Shown here piece after piece: positions 9,737-19,238 of a stretch of 64,000 bases of DNA. The stretch is taken from positions 161,324-225,323 of the forward strand of contig DKFM01000020.1 of the NCBI GenBank assembly GCA_002452815.1, in the 5' to 3' direction. How positions within the stretch are numbered: the stretch's first letter is position 1; each line of letters begins with the position of its first letter. The notes under the pieces were generated by a model. That model saw only the letters and a list, made by a program, of their open reading frames with translations. It was not told where the DNA came from and did no database searches. Source of the DNA: Rhodobacteraceae bacterium UBA6796. GTDB lineage: Bacteria > Pseudomonadota > Alphaproteobacteria > Rhodobacterales > Rhodobacteraceae. The position numbers and the translations under genes are program-made.

Positions 9737-11062
9737 TCAGGCCTCGGACAACGGCAAGGTGATGCGGAAGGTGGTGCCCACGCCGCTTTCGGTCGTGAAA
9801 CTGATCGTGCCGCCAAGCTTGGCCACAAGGGTTTTCACGATGCTCAGGCCAAGGCCTGACCCGCTCACCTGAGAACGGTTGGGTTCTGACGATTTCGCGA
9901 ACCGTTCGAACAGCTTGTCGCGCAGAGCTTCGGGAATACCCGGGCCATAATCGCGCACATAGATCGCGGCCTCGGCCCCTTCGCGGCGCGCCCAAAGCTC
10001 GACCGTGCCGCCGCGCTCGGTGACCTTTGCCGCATTCGACAGCAGGTTCGACAGCACTTGCGACACACGTCGCGGGTCGGTCATCGTGAACAGGTCGGGC
10101 TCGGTGCCCGCATCCGCGAAACTGACGGCCAGATGTGCGCCATAGCCGCTGTGCGCCTCCAGCGTCGACTGCACCAACGCGCTCAGATTCAGGTGTTCGG
10201 GGGTGATCTCGAACCCGGCCTGATTGATCTCTTCCATTTCCAGGATGTCCCGGATCAAACCCAGCATCCGTTCGCTGTTCGCGGTTGCAATCGTCACCAG
10301 AGAGCTGGCCTGATCCGACAGGGCGCCCGTCGCCCCGCCTTTCAGCAGTTCCAGCGCGCCCTTGATGCTGGTGAGCGGCGTGCGCAGCTCGTGCGTGATT
10401 ACCGACAGCAGCTCCTTGCGCGCGCGCTCGCCATCCGTCTGCTGCGAGATATCGCGCACGATCAGCAGCACGCGCTGCTTCCCGTCAGGGGACGCGATCG
10501 CATAGCATTGCGCATTGCAGGTCTTGCCGCTGGCATCCGAATGCAGAGTGAAAGACGCCTTGCCCTCGGCCAGAACGGTGTCCAGCAGCACATCGACCAT
10601 ACATTTTTCGGGGTTGTAGCTGGTGTCCATCAGCGTCTTGTGCCCGACCGCAGCCCGCGACCAGCCATGCATGCGCAACGCGTATTCATTCATGTAGCAC
10701 TGCTTGCCGGTATCGGCCTCGATCATGAAAACCACATCGGAAATCTGGTCGAAAACGGCGGTCACGATCTGACTGCGGGCGTCATGGCCCGTCATGCTTC
10801 CGGCCGACAGAACCGGAGGCACGCCAATCGGGCCTATCATATCCGCCGGAAACACCCGCGTATCCGAGGTTTGGCACGAGCGCACATAGGCCCGGTGTTT
10901 CACCCCATAGAACGACGCCATTGCGATGACAGATCCGCTCCCAAAAGCCAAACCGAGTGTCAGAAACGATAACGGATCCATCGCGATCAAGACCTCACCA
11001 ACAAAAAGCATCAGCCAGAATCGCATCCCGGAACCTGTTGTCCGGCGCGGTCTTGGCATCAT
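9737..11062 (-). CDS. PAS-domain sensor histidine kinase
   Basis: A 441-residue kinase. One or two hydrophobic segments lie at about residues 13-55. A PAS domain covers about 95-205 (IVTAVFDQISDVVFMIEADTG, IVRDISQQ). HisKA has the phosphoacceptor His224 in VITHELRTPLTS. The HATPase domain has the N box LSNLLSNAAKV, G1 DYGPGIP and G2 GSGLGLSIV. No receiver is fused, so phosphate would go to a separate regulator such as those at 7451 and 8103. Start is taken as the first of two ATGs (11062/11059); no clear ribosome site distinguishes them. It is convergent with the Hpt gene. Confidence 0.88.
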   Translation of the reverse strand: MMPRPRRTTGSGMRFWLMLFVGEVLIAMDPLSFLTLGLAFGSGSVIAMASFYGVKHRAYVRSCQTSDTRVFPADMIGPIGVPPVLSAGSMTGHDARSQIVTAVFDQISDVVFMIEADTGKQCYMNEYALRMHGWSRAAVGHKTLMDTSYNPEKCMVDVLLDTVLAEGKASFTLHSDASGKTCNAQCYAIASPDGKQRVLLIVRDISQQTDGERARKELLSVITHELRTPLTSIKGALELLKGGATGALSDQASSLVTIATANSERMLGLIRDILEMEEINQAGFEITPEHLNLSALVQSTLEAHSGYGAHLAVSFADAGTEPDLFTMTDPRRVSQVLSNLLSNAAKVTERGGTVELWARREGAEAAIYVRDYGPGIPEALRDKLFERFAKSSEPNRSQVSGSGLGLSIVKTLVAKLGGTISFTTESGVGTTFRITLPLSEA

Positions 11063-11134
11063 ACCGTTACTTCATATTGCATTGTATGGTTAAAAATTCG
11101 TTCCGGAATAAGGTCAAACTTGGCCAAAAATATG

Positions 11135-11160
11135 AAAAAGGCCCGGGGTTGCCCCGGGCC
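11135..11160 (-). terminator. Rho-independent terminator of the large kinase gene
   Basis: Minus strand: perfect 9-bp stem GGCCCGGGG / CCCCGGGCC with a 3-base loop, followed by TTTTT. It lies 33 bases after the stop of the 959-residue kinase, so the two kinase genes are separate transcription units. Confidence 0.9.
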
Positions 11161-11193
11161 TCTGTCTTTACGTCCACTTTGCAGGCAGCGCGC

Positions 11194-14073
11194 TCATGCG
11201 TCTGGCGCCACGGGCAGTGCGAAAGTCAGCGTGGCCCCCTCGCCCAGCGTGCTTTCCGCCTTGATCCAACCGTTCTGCAGCCGCACCAGATCCTTGCAGA
11301 TCGCCAGCCCCAGACCGACGCCCGGGTTTTTGCGCGTGGTCCCGGTGCCCGTCTCGGCCTGCGCGAAACGATCGAAGATGATCGGCAATCTGTCGGGCGC
11401 GATGCCCGATCCGGTATCCTGAACGCGAAACACCACCAGATCGCCCTGGCGTTCGTTTTCAATCGTGATGCTGCCCTGATCGGTGAATTTGACCGCGTTG
11501 CCCAGAAGATTGGTCAGGATTTGCCGGAACCTGATTTCATCGGCCAGCACCGGCAGGTCGCTCACATTCATCCGCAGTTCCAGCGCCTTCTCGGCGGCAA
11601 GCGCCTGCATCTGCTCGACCACCGAGGTGACGACGCGTTGGCTGTCGACACGGGTCAGGTCGAGTCGCATCGTATTGGCCTCGATCCGCGCCAGATCGAG
11701 CATGTCGTCGATCAGCGACTGCAACTGAACCCCGGCACTGCGAATCCGGTTCGCAAAGCCGGTGATGTCGGCCAGGAAAGCCTCGAAACACCGGGTGATT
11801 TCGGCGGTTTCCCCGGCGACCAGCGCCTGACGCAGCGCCGCGTAGGAGGGCAACTTCACGGCATTGGCGACAAAGCTGTTGAACCCAAGGACCGACGTCA
11901 GCGGCGTGCGCAACTCGTGGCTGATGACGTTCAGGAACTGGGTCTTGGCCTCGTCGGCCTGTTCGGCCTCGCGCAGGGCCGCGTAGAACAGTGTGACATC
12001 CTCGGCCGTGCCGATATAGCCGCGGAAGGTGCCGTCCTTGTCGAAGACCGGCTTGCCGTTGGTGCGGATCCAGCTCTCCTTGTCGTCGTGGAACTTGTAG
12101 TTGTAGATGACATTCGAGAACGGCTCGTGGGCCTGCATCTTCGCATGCAGGCTGGTTCCTTTTCTGGAATGCGGATCGGAACTGTCGGGGAGCATCAGAT
12201 CGGGGGACAGCCGCCCGATGAAATCGGCAGGATCGCGCCCCATGATGCGCGCGAACCCTTCGGAAAAATAGGTCAGGTGCATGTTTTCGTCCTGCTCCCA
12301 GAACCATTCCGAACTGATATCGGCGACATTGCGGAACCGGCTTTCGGCTGCATCACGCTCGGTCAGGGCCGCGCGCAGTTCCGCGTTCGAGGCTTCCAGC
12401 CGCTGCTGATGTTGGCGCAGATCGGTGATTTCCACGCGGAACATCACAAGCCCGCCTTCGGACGTTCGGCGGGTGTAATACTTGAACCACAGATTGCCCT
12501 CATAGCGGACTTCCAGATCCGAGGTTTCATTGCGCAGGGCTTCGACGGCCTGTGCACTGTCGGTAATCTGCACACCATCGAGGCGGAGCTCGTCGGAAAT
12601 TTCCATCCGGCGTTTTGTCAGTTCGCTCAGCTCGCGCCCCAAGGTGAGTTCGCGCAGCTGCTTGGGCAGTTTCACGCCCGCCACCGTGTTGAACATGACC
12701 AGCCGGTCATCCTTGTCGAACAGCCAGAATCCGACCGGCAGCGCGTCGATTGCGTCGCGCAGCAACTGTTCGGCGATCTTGGCGCGTTTGCGGCTCATCA
12801 ACGGCTCTGTGATATCGTTGAGCACCGCGACGCGGCCGCCATCGGGCGTTTCACGCTCCACGATCTGCAACCAGCGCCCGTTTTCCAACTCTATGGTGAA
12901 CTGCCCGCCCTTCGCCTCGCCGCGCGACAGATGCAGTTGCATCCACTCTTCTTCCCGGCCAATCGAATCCGGGAAATATCCGTGTTTCAGGGTCGCACGC
13001 AGGATGGTTTCCAGCGTGGCCCCCTTGACGATTGCATCCGCAGCGCGGGCATAGATCTTCTTGTAGCTTTCATTGCACAGGGCCAGCCGGTCGTTCCGGT
13101 CGAACAGCACGAAACCCGCGGGCAGCGCACTGATCGCAGCGCTCAGCCGGGCAATGTTATAAGAATTCTCACGGCGCAGCCGGTGCAGATACGAGGCCAC
13201 CGTCAGCGCCGAGAGCATCGCCACCGCAATCCAGCCCCAGATCGCGCCAAACATCTCCAAAGGCTTGATCGGCGCAGCCAGTGGCACGACGGCAAGCGTC
13301 CAGGTCGCCGAGGGGAAGGCCAGCTCTTGCGTTTCCGACGCCAGATCGAACACCTGCTTATCACCGTAGACCATGGCGACATCGCCCAGGACGCTGCGGG
13401 CCTGCAAGGCAACGGCGTAACGCCCTGCGAAATCGCTCAGCCGGATTTCGTCGATGAACCGATCGGCCAGGAAAACCACCGAGGCCACGCCATGATATTT
13501 GCTGCCCTGACCGTCATCGGAGCTCAGGAAAACCGGTTCGCGAAGGATATAGCCTTGCTGACCCTGCAACAGCGGCACCGGCCCCTCGAGCGCGGCTTTG
13601 CCGGTGCGCTCGATCTCGGCCAGCGTGGCTGCCTGCTGCGGCATGCCTTTCAGGCTGCGCCCCAGAAGCTTGGCATTATCTTCTTCCGGGTAGACGCGCG
13701 TGACGGTCATATCCTGCACAAGGGCCATGTTCACGACCGAAGGGTCTTCGGTCTTGATCTTGCTACAGAATTTCGCGAAGTCCGACTCGGATATATCCGG
13801 CCGGAGCGAGATGGCCCCGGCAAGCCCGCGCGCGAACAACTGCTTGCTGTTGATCGCCTCTTGCACACGTTCGGCGATTTCGGCCTTGGCCCGTATCAGA
13901 TCGGTCGTCTGATCTTCCTGATGCTCCAGAAGCACGACACGCTGCAACGTCAGGCCAAGCAGCACAAAGACCATAACGATGGCTGCATAAGCCAAAGCTT
14001 CGAGTACGAAAAAATTCTTGCGCCGCAGCTTTTCCAGTTCGGGCATCGTGCGTTTCTTTTTATCGTCTTGCAT
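11194..14073 (-). CDS. Multi-PAS membrane sensor histidine kinase
   Basis: A 959-residue kinase. Membrane helices at about 21-44 and 265-287 flank a periplasmic CHASE-like sensor of about 200 residues (RGLAGAISLRPDISESDF). Three PAS domains follow at about 300-410, 425-540 and 565-690; the first two share the LPAGFVLFD/LPVGFWLFD pattern of PAS_7 units. HisKA holds His709 in VISHELRTPLTS, with an atypical insertion in the second helix, and HATPase shows LTNLLGNAVKFT, DTGSGI and GVGLGLAI. The long HisKA insert (about residues 725-770) is unusual. A regulator partner is probably encoded in the neighbouring cluster. The start could also be the Met at residue 10. Confidence 0.9.
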   Translation of the reverse strand: MQDDKKKRTMPELEKLRRKNFFVLEALAYAAIVMVFVLLGLTLQRVVLLEHQEDQTTDLIRAKAEIAERVQEAINSKQLFARGLAGAISLRPDISESDFAKFCSKIKTEDPSVVNMALVQDMTVTRVYPEEDNAKLLGRSLKGMPQQAATLAEIERTGKAALEGPVPLLQGQQGYILREPVFLSSDDGQGSKYHGVASVVFLADRFIDEIRLSDFAGRYAVALQARSVLGDVAMVYGDKQVFDLASETQELAFPSATWTLAVVPLAAPIKPLEMFGAIWGWIAVAMLSALTVASYLHRLRRENSYNIARLSAAISALPAGFVLFDRNDRLALCNESYKKIYARAADAIVKGATLETILRATLKHGYFPDSIGREEEWMQLHLSRGEAKGGQFTIELENGRWLQIVERETPDGGRVAVLNDITEPLMSRKRAKIAEQLLRDAIDALPVGFWLFDKDDRLVMFNTVAGVKLPKQLRELTLGRELSELTKRRMEISDELRLDGVQITDSAQAVEALRNETSDLEVRYEGNLWFKYYTRRTSEGGLVMFRVEITDLRQHQQRLEASNAELRAALTERDAAESRFRNVADISSEWFWEQDENMHLTYFSEGFARIMGRDPADFIGRLSPDLMLPDSSDPHSRKGTSLHAKMQAHEPFSNVIYNYKFHDDKESWIRTNGKPVFDKDGTFRGYIGTAEDVTLFYAALREAEQADEAKTQFLNVISHELRTPLTSVLGFNSFVANAVKLPSYAALRQALVAGETAEITRCFEAFLADITGFANRIRSAGVQLQSLIDDMLDLARIEANTMRLDLTRVDSQRVVTSVVEQMQALAAEKALELRMNVSDLPVLADEIRFRQILTNLLGNAVKFTDQGSITIENERQGDLVVFRVQDTGSGIAPDRLPIIFDRFAQAETGTGTTRKNPGVGLGLAICKDLVRLQNGWIKAESTLGEGATLTFALPVAPDA

Positions 14074-14309
14074 CGCGTTTTGGCTCTACGGTTCGCAGAT
14101 TTTTCATATACCCAGCTCACCACAACCTTCACGCGATCTTATAAGCTTTCCCGTGCTTAAGCGGCAGAGCCGTCATCAAAAAATCGCATTTCTGGCAAAT
14201 ACGACACATTCGCGGCGCAGATCGCCAGCCCTCATTCCCTTTGGATGGAATTTGTGCCTCATCCGACACGAAGCTGTGCCGCTCCGCGCCCCGGGGGCCC
14301 GCGCGGGCG

Positions 14310-15122
14310 TCAGCCCGCCACCAGCCGTAACGCGCGCGCCCGGGCCGGGGGAATCGCCCTGATTTCAAGGCCGGTAAAGACATGCAGCGTGTTCAGCTCG
14401 CGGTCGATCACCGCGTGGTCGCTGACCCAGCCCCCCATCAGCAGATAAGTCCGCAGAAGCGGCGGCATATGCAGCATGGCACGCTTCGGGTCACCCTTGC
14501 GCCCGATCAGCGCGCGGGCATAGCGCACCACCTGCGGCGCCTTGACCCGCGGCAGCCACCGCTTGGGCGCCAGATGACGTTCGGCCAGAACCGCGAAGGC
14601 ATCGGCATAGCCTTCCCAGTCGGTGCCCATGAAGGAGGAACAGCCAAACAGCATCTCGACCCCCTCGTCATCGACGAAACGGGTCATCGCGGCCCAGGCC
14701 ACGCGCAGGATATCGGGGTCGCGGCAGTCCGGGTCGATGCAGAAGCGCCCCATCTCGACCATCCGCCCCTGAAATGCCCGCAAGGCCGAGAGTTCGTAAT
14801 ATTGCGCCGCATAGCTGCGCCCGATTTCCGACCCGTCCTTCAGCGGCAGCATCCGAAAGCAGCACACCAGCCGCCCGGTCGCCAGCTCTTCCACCAGAAT
14901 GTGACGGCAGATCGCGTCGAAATCATCGGCATCCAGCGCGGCATCGGATGCAGACGCCGGGTCGGCAGGCCCCGTGGCCGTCGCCCCCTGCCGCTGGCCG
15001 ATGAAACTGCGCCAGCGCAACGCCTGCGCGGCGTGCAAATCCTGCGGCGTCGCGGCCAGCCGCGCGCCATAGCGGCCTTTGCTGAGCGAGAGCATTGCGG
15101 TGACCCCGTTGGGCTGATCCAT
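14310..15122 (-). CDS. olsB: Ornithine-ACP N-acyltransferase
   Basis: A 270-residue protein of the OlsB family, which transfers a 3-hydroxyacyl group from acyl carrier protein to ornithine to make lyso-ornithine lipid, a phosphorus-free membrane lipid. Family marks visible are GRYGARLAATPQDLHAAQALRWRSF (split here: GRYGARLAATP, AAQALRWRSF), FDAICRHILVEE, the YYELSALRAF stretch and MEMGRFCIDPDCRDP-like text (EMGRFCIDPD). The C-terminus ends in the LLRTYLLMGGWVSDHAVID block typical of the family. The second enzyme, OlsA, is not adjacent. Start could also be at 15095; the longer form is kept. Confidence 0.88.
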   Translation of the reverse strand: MDQPNGVTAMLSLSKGRYGARLAATPQDLHAAQALRWRSFIGQRQGATATGPADPASASDAALDADDFDAICRHILVEELATGRLVCCFRMLPLKDGSEIGRSYAAQYYELSALRAFQGRMVEMGRFCIDPDCRDPDILRVAWAAMTRFVDDEGVEMLFGCSSFMGTDWEGYADAFAVLAERHLAPKRWLPRVKAPQVVRYARALIGRKGDPKRAMLHMPPLLRTYLLMGGWVSDHAVIDRELNTLHVFTGLEIRAIPPARARALRLVAG

Positions 15123-15238
15123 CGAATCCTACCCCAAAGCCCTAAACCGCGAAAGCGAAACAAACGCGACAACCACGCTGCGCACAGGAACACGCCCCGG
15201 GTGCGCCCCGGGTGCGCGGCGGGCCGGGGCTGTGCCCG

Positions 15239-15700
15239 TCAGCGATCGAGAACCTGCCCGGCGGACACCCGGCCCAGCGACCCCAGCAGCTGGCCGACCA
15301 CGCTCACACCGCGGATACTGGTGCTGGTGATCCGCCGCGACAGCGCCACGACCTGCCCGTTCTCCAGCCCGAAGCGCTCGACATTCTCGACCACACCCTT
15401 GTCGGTGAAGGTGATCGCCACGACCTGACGGTCGATTTCTTGCGGCGGCAGCGCACCGTAGTATTTCCAGCTGGAGCCGACGTAATACCATCCCGCGCCT
15501 TCCAGCAGGCCCGAGGACGACGGCCGCCCAACGGCCGCGGCCACGTCTTCGCGGGTGCTCTTGCCGACTTCGATCAGCGCCAGGTCTTCGTCAACGGGAA
15601 CATAGCCGTGATTGCGATAGACCGCCGAACAGCCGGCCGCCAGCAGCGCCGCGCCAAGTGCCATCGCCAGCGCCACGCGCTTTACCGATCCGCTTGCCAC
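15239..15700 (-). CDS. BamE/SmpA-family outer membrane lipoprotein
   Basis: A 153-residue lipoprotein. The start is a GTG at 15700, chosen because AAGAGGGGG lies 6 bases upstream; the in-frame ATG at 15721 has its ribosome site directly abutting and is less likely. The signal peptide ends in the lipobox LLAAGC. The mature part has the BamE pattern: GKSTREDVAAAVGRPSS (the helix-turn of SmpA/OmlA domains), WYYVGSSW, and VAITFTDKGVVENVERF. BamE is an accessory of the beta-barrel assembly machine at the outer membrane. The gene is divergent from the DUF177 gene, an order seen in relatives. Confidence 0.85.
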   Translation of the reverse strand: MASGSVKRVALAMALGAALLAAGCSAVYRNHGYVPVDEDLALIEVGKSTREDVAAAVGRPSSSGLLEGAGWYYVGSSWKYYGALPPQEIDRQVVAITFTDKGVVENVERFGLENGQVVALSRRITSTSIRGVSVVGQLLGSLGRVSAGQVLDR

Positions 15701-15860
15701 CTGATACCCCCTCTTGACCATCTCCTGGCCTCGTCGATCGCCCAAGCACTTGCTTCGCAGGCTCCGGCCTTTTATCCCGCTTACAACAACCCGGCCCGGC
15801 CCTCAAGCGCGTTGCCGCGCCCGCCGGGCTTCCGGGACCCTCTGCCGCGAAAGGACCGCC

Positions 15861-16457
15861 ATGAGCGAACACGCCTTCGACCCGACCGCCCCCCTGCCCT
15901 GGAGCCAGCCGCTGCGCGTGGCCGAACTGGCCAGCCGCAAGCCGAACCGCTTCGACATCACCCCCGACACCGCCATTTGCGCGGCGATTGCCGAATGGGC
16001 CGGGATTTCGGCACTGCGCCGGCTGCGGCTGAAGGGCACCCTGACGCCGCAAGGCCGCAGCGACTGGCTGCTGGAGGCCGATTTCACCGCCCGCGTGGTG
16101 CAGCCCTGCGCCATCACGCTGGAGCCGGTGACCACCGATCTGCGCGAACCCGTGCTGCGGCGCTATCTGGCGGACATGCCCGAACCGAGCGGCGAAGAGG
16201 CCGAAATGCCCGAGGATGACAGCGCCGAGGCCCTGGGTTCGGTGATCGACCTGGCGGCGGTGGCGCTGGAGGCGCTGGAACTGGCACTGCCGATGTTTCC
16301 GCGTGCAGCGGGTGCCGTGCTTGACGAGACACTGGCAGCCGAAGCCGGGGTCACGCCGCTGCGCGACGAAGATACCCGCCCCTTTGCCGGACTAAAGGCG
16401 TTGCTTGGCGGGGCACAAGCGGATAAGGACGGGGCCGAGGATACGGACAAGGACTGA
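15861..16457 (+). CDS. DUF177 (YceD-like) protein
   Basis: A 198-residue acidic DUF177 protein, the usual gene immediately upstream of rpmF. It shows the family text EPVTTDLREPVLRRYL with a cysteine just before (VVQPCAITLEPV), and an acidic block DMPEPSGEEAEMPEDD. In plants and bacteria DUF177 proteins have been connected with 23S rRNA accumulation, so a role in ribosome maturation is likely by family. ATG at 15861 follows AAAGGA. A 196-base gap separates it from rpmF; the gap has no gene. Confidence 0.9.
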   Translation: MSEHAFDPTAPLPWSQPLRVAELASRKPNRFDITPDTAICAAIAEWAGISALRRLRLKGTLTPQGRSDWLLEADFTARVVQPCAITLEPVTTDLREPVLRRYLADMPEPSGEEAEMPEDDSAEALGSVIDLAAVALEALELALPMFPRAAGAVLDETLAAEAGVTPLRDEDTRPFAGLKALLGGAQADKDGAEDTDKD

Positions 16458-16653
16458 CCTGCCCCGCCCCTGCGCGCGCCCCATAAGACGGGTCGCAAAA
16501 AAGCGCAGAATAGGGCTTGCGCCGCGCAAGAATCGCAGTATGTTCCCGGCCTCATTCAAAGTTTGGGTTCGCACCCGGTCAGCCCTTTGGCGCCAGTGAC
16601 GAAACTCCAGGAAAATCAGGGCTGTAACGCCCCCGAACACCCGAGGTCGAGAC

Positions 16654-16860
16654 ATGGCTGTCCCGCAGAACCGAGTCACGCGTTCCCGTCGCAACATGCG
16701 CCGTGCGCATGACGCCCTTGTTGCCGCGAACCCGGCAGAATGCCCGAACTGTGGCGAGCTGAAGCGCCCGCACCACGTTTGCGGCGCTTGCGGTCACTAC
16801 GATGACCGCGAAGTGGTGGCCCAAGCCACCGAGGCCGACCTGGACGACGACGCGGCGTAA
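16654..16860 (+). CDS. rpmF: 50S ribosomal protein L32
   Basis: A 68-residue L32 starting [20 protein letters not shown]. It keeps all four zinc-ligand cysteines (Cys30, Cys33, Cys43, Cys46). The gene is in the classic yceD-rpmF-plsX-fabH order, which joins ribosome and phospholipid/fatty-acid synthesis genes. Confidence 0.98.
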   Translation: MAVPQNRVTRSRRNMRRAHDALVAANPAECPNCGELKRPHHVCGACGHYDDREVVAQATEADLDDDAA

Positions 16861-16969
16861 GCCCGTCGCCCCGATGCCCGCAGTCATGCCCAATTCGCAG
16901 GACAACCCGACGCTCTCGGGGCAGGCTCAGGACCAGATCGACATGACTGCGCGCACGCAGGGCCAAGAT

Positions 16970-18061
16970 ATGGCTACGGCGCCGGACGCTTCCGGCGCCA
17001 TTGTCATATCCATCGACGCGATGGGCGGAGATCGCGGGCCTGCTGCGGTACTGGATGGAATCGCACTGGCCGCCCGCAAGGCACCGCAGGTGCGGTTTGT
17101 CGTGCACGGCCCCGAATCTGAACTCGCCCCCCTGATCGCCGCGCGCAAGCTTGGCGGCTGCTGCACCCTGCGCCACGCCACCGATGTCGTGACGATGCAG
17201 GACAAGCCCGCGCAGGTGATGCGCAACGGCAAGAACACCTCGATGTGGTCGGCCATTGATTCCGTGCGCGCGCATGAGGCCGAGGTCGCCGTATCCTGCG
17301 GCAATACCGGCGCGCTGATGGCGGTGTCGATGCTGCGCCTGCGCAAGATGCCCGGGGTGAACCGCCCCGCGATCGCCTCGTTCTGGCCCTCGCGCAACCC
17401 CGTCGGCGTCAATGTGATGCTCGACATGGGGGCCGATGTGAAGGCCGACGCGCCCGATCTGCTGACCTATGCGCTGATGGGCACCTCTTACGCGCGCAAC
17501 GCTCTGGGAATCGTGCGGCCGCGCGTTGGCCTGCTGAATGTCGGCACCGAAGAACACAAGGGCACCCCCGAGCTGAAAGCCGCCTACGAAATGATGGGCC
17601 GCGCGCAAGGCGCCGGGCAATTCGAATTCATCGGCTTCGTCGAAGGTAACGATCTGCCCTCGGACCGGGTCGACGTGATCGTGACCGACGGGTTCACCGG
17701 CAATATCGCGCTGAAAACCGGCGAGGGCACCGCGAAATTCGCGGGCGCCCTGATGCGCGAGGCCTTCACCGCCACCCTGCTGGCGCGCCTTGGCGCCCTG
17801 CTGGCGATGGGGCCGCTCAACCGCCTGAAAGCCAAGATCGACCCGCGCCGCGCCAACGGCGGGGTGTTCCTGGGCCTCAACGGCACCGTGGTCAAATCGC
17901 ACGGCGGCGCCGACGGCACCGGCGTGGCCGCCGCGATCGACCTGGCAGTGCGCCTGGCACAATCGGGATTCGCGGCAAAACTCGCCGCACGGGTTGCCTC
18001 TGCGTCAGTCTCGGGGCAGGATGCGCCGCAAGCCGTTGAAACCAGCGAGACCCTAAAATGA
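16970..18061 (+). CDS. plsX: Phosphate acyltransferase PlsX
   Basis: A 363-residue PlsX, which makes acyl-phosphate from acyl-ACP for phospholipid synthesis. The family start ISIDAMGGDRGP is followed by AVSCGNTGALMA, GEEH-like LLNVGTEEHKGT and VIVTDGFTGNIALK. The start at 16970 has AGGG 7 bases upstream; 16943 is a possible longer start. The stop overlaps the fabH start by four bases (ATGA), which implies translational coupling. Confidence 0.96.
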   Translation: MATAPDASGAIVISIDAMGGDRGPAAVLDGIALAARKAPQVRFVVHGPESELAPLIAARKLGGCCTLRHATDVVTMQDKPAQVMRNGKNTSMWSAIDSVRAHEAEVAVSCGNTGALMAVSMLRLRKMPGVNRPAIASFWPSRNPVGVNVMLDMGADVKADAPDLLTYALMGTSYARNALGIVRPRVGLLNVGTEEHKGTPELKAAYEMMGRAQGAGQFEFIGFVEGNDLPSDRVDVIVTDGFTGNIALKTGEGTAKFAGALMREAFTATLLARLGALLAMGPLNRLKAKIDPRRANGGVFLGLNGTVVKSHGGADGTGVAAAIDLAVRLAQSGFAAKLAARVASASVSGQDAPQAVETSETLK

Positions 18062-19032
18062 AAATCAGAGCCGTGGTTCGCGGTGTGGGGCATTACCTGC
18101 CTGAACGCATTGTCGAAAACGCCGAATTCGAATCGCGGCTGGAGACGAGCGACGAATGGATCCGGGCCCGCACCGGGATCGAACGGCGCCATTTCGCGGC
18201 CGAGGGGGAAACCACCTCGCAGCTGGCGATCAAGGCCGCGCAGGCCGCGCTGCTGGACGCCGAACTGACCGCCAATGACATCGACGCGATCGTCGTGGCC
18301 ACCTCGACCCCGGATTTCACCTTCCCCTCCGTCGCGACGATGGTGCAGGCGGGAATCGGCTCGACCCGCGGCTATGCCTATGACGTGCAGGCGGTCTGCG
18401 CGGGCTTCATCTTCGCGCTGACCAATGCCAACGGCCTGATCATTTCCGGCCAGGCCGAACGCGTGCTGGTCATCGGCGCCGAAACCTTCAGCCGGATCAT
18501 GGACTGGGACGACCGCGGCACCTGTGTGCTGTTCGGCGATGGCGCGGGCGCCCTGGTGCTCGAGGCCGCAACCGGCCCGGGCCATACCGCCGATCGTGGC
18601 ATCCTGGCGACCGACCTGCATTCCGATGGCCGTTATCGCGACCTTCTGTATGTGGATGGCGGCGTTTCCAGCACCGGCACTGCGGGCCATCTGCGGATGC
18701 AGGGCAATGCGGTGTTCAAACATGCCGTGCAAAAACTGGCCGAAACCGCACATACCGCCTTGGGCAAGATCGGCCTGTCGGGCGGGGATGTCGACTGGAT
18801 CGTGCCGCATCAGGCCAACCTGCGGATCATCGCCGCCACGGCCGAGCGGATGCAGGTGCCGATGGATCGCGTGGTCGTGACCGTGCAGGACCATGGCAAC
18901 ACCTCGGCGGCGTCGATCCCGCTGGCCCTGTCGGTCGGGCGCGACCGCGGCCAGATCAAGACCGGCGATCTGATCGTGACCGAGGCAATCGGCGGCGGTT
19001 TGGCCTGGGGCGCGGTAGTCCTGCGCTGGTAA
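18058..19032 (+). CDS. fabH: Beta-ketoacyl-ACP synthase III
   Basis: A 324-residue FabH that condenses acetyl-CoA with malonyl-ACP to start fatty-acid synthesis. The Cys-His-Asn triad is visible: Cys114 in AVCAGFIFAL, His251 in WIVPHQANLRI and Asn281 in DHGNTSAASIP. It overlaps plsX by four bases and is followed by ihfA after about 200 bases. Length is that of the family. Confidence 0.97.
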   Translation: MKIRAVVRGVGHYLPERIVENAEFESRLETSDEWIRARTGIERRHFAAEGETTSQLAIKAAQAALLDAELTANDIDAIVVATSTPDFTFPSVATMVQAGIGSTRGYAYDVQAVCAGFIFALTNANGLIISGQAERVLVIGAETFSRIMDWDDRGTCVLFGDGAGALVLEAATGPGHTADRGILATDLHSDGRYRDLLYVDGGVSSTGTAGHLRMQGNAVFKHAVQKLAETAHTALGKIGLSGGDVDWIVPHQANLRIIAATAERMQVPMDRVVVTVQDHGNTSAASIPLALSVGRDRGQIKTGDLIVTEAIGGGLAWGAVVLRW

Positions 19033-19070
19033 GCGCCCTGCGCGGGGATCTGCCGCGCAGCGGCGGGCTG

Positions 19071-19104
19071 CCCTTCTTCTTGGCAAAAATACTCACGCCC
19101 GACG
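19071..19104. repeat. Short intergenic repeat (TTCTTGGCAAAAATACTC type)
   Basis: CTTCTTCTTGGCAAAAATACTCACGCC after fabH matches the sequence near 5518-5545. It is a second, AT-richer type of intergenic repeat found at gene ends; function unknown. Confidence 0.5.
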
Positions 19105-19238
19105 CCCACCCCGCCACTGCATCGAAATTGCGCGCAACCGGCCCCCGAAGCCTGTCTCAAGTGCGCCGCGCAAGCCATTGATATTGACTCGGAATGTCAT
19201 TGCCGCCATCGTGGCCGAAACCTGTCCGGGGGGATATG

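Noticed and set aside
10957..14160. A plus-strand open frame of over 1,000 codons opposite the large kinase
   Set aside because: It is the antisense shadow of the kinase in GC-rich DNA. Its translation is rich in Arg, Gln, His and Gly without any fold, while the minus strand encodes a clear PAS/HisKA/HATPase protein.
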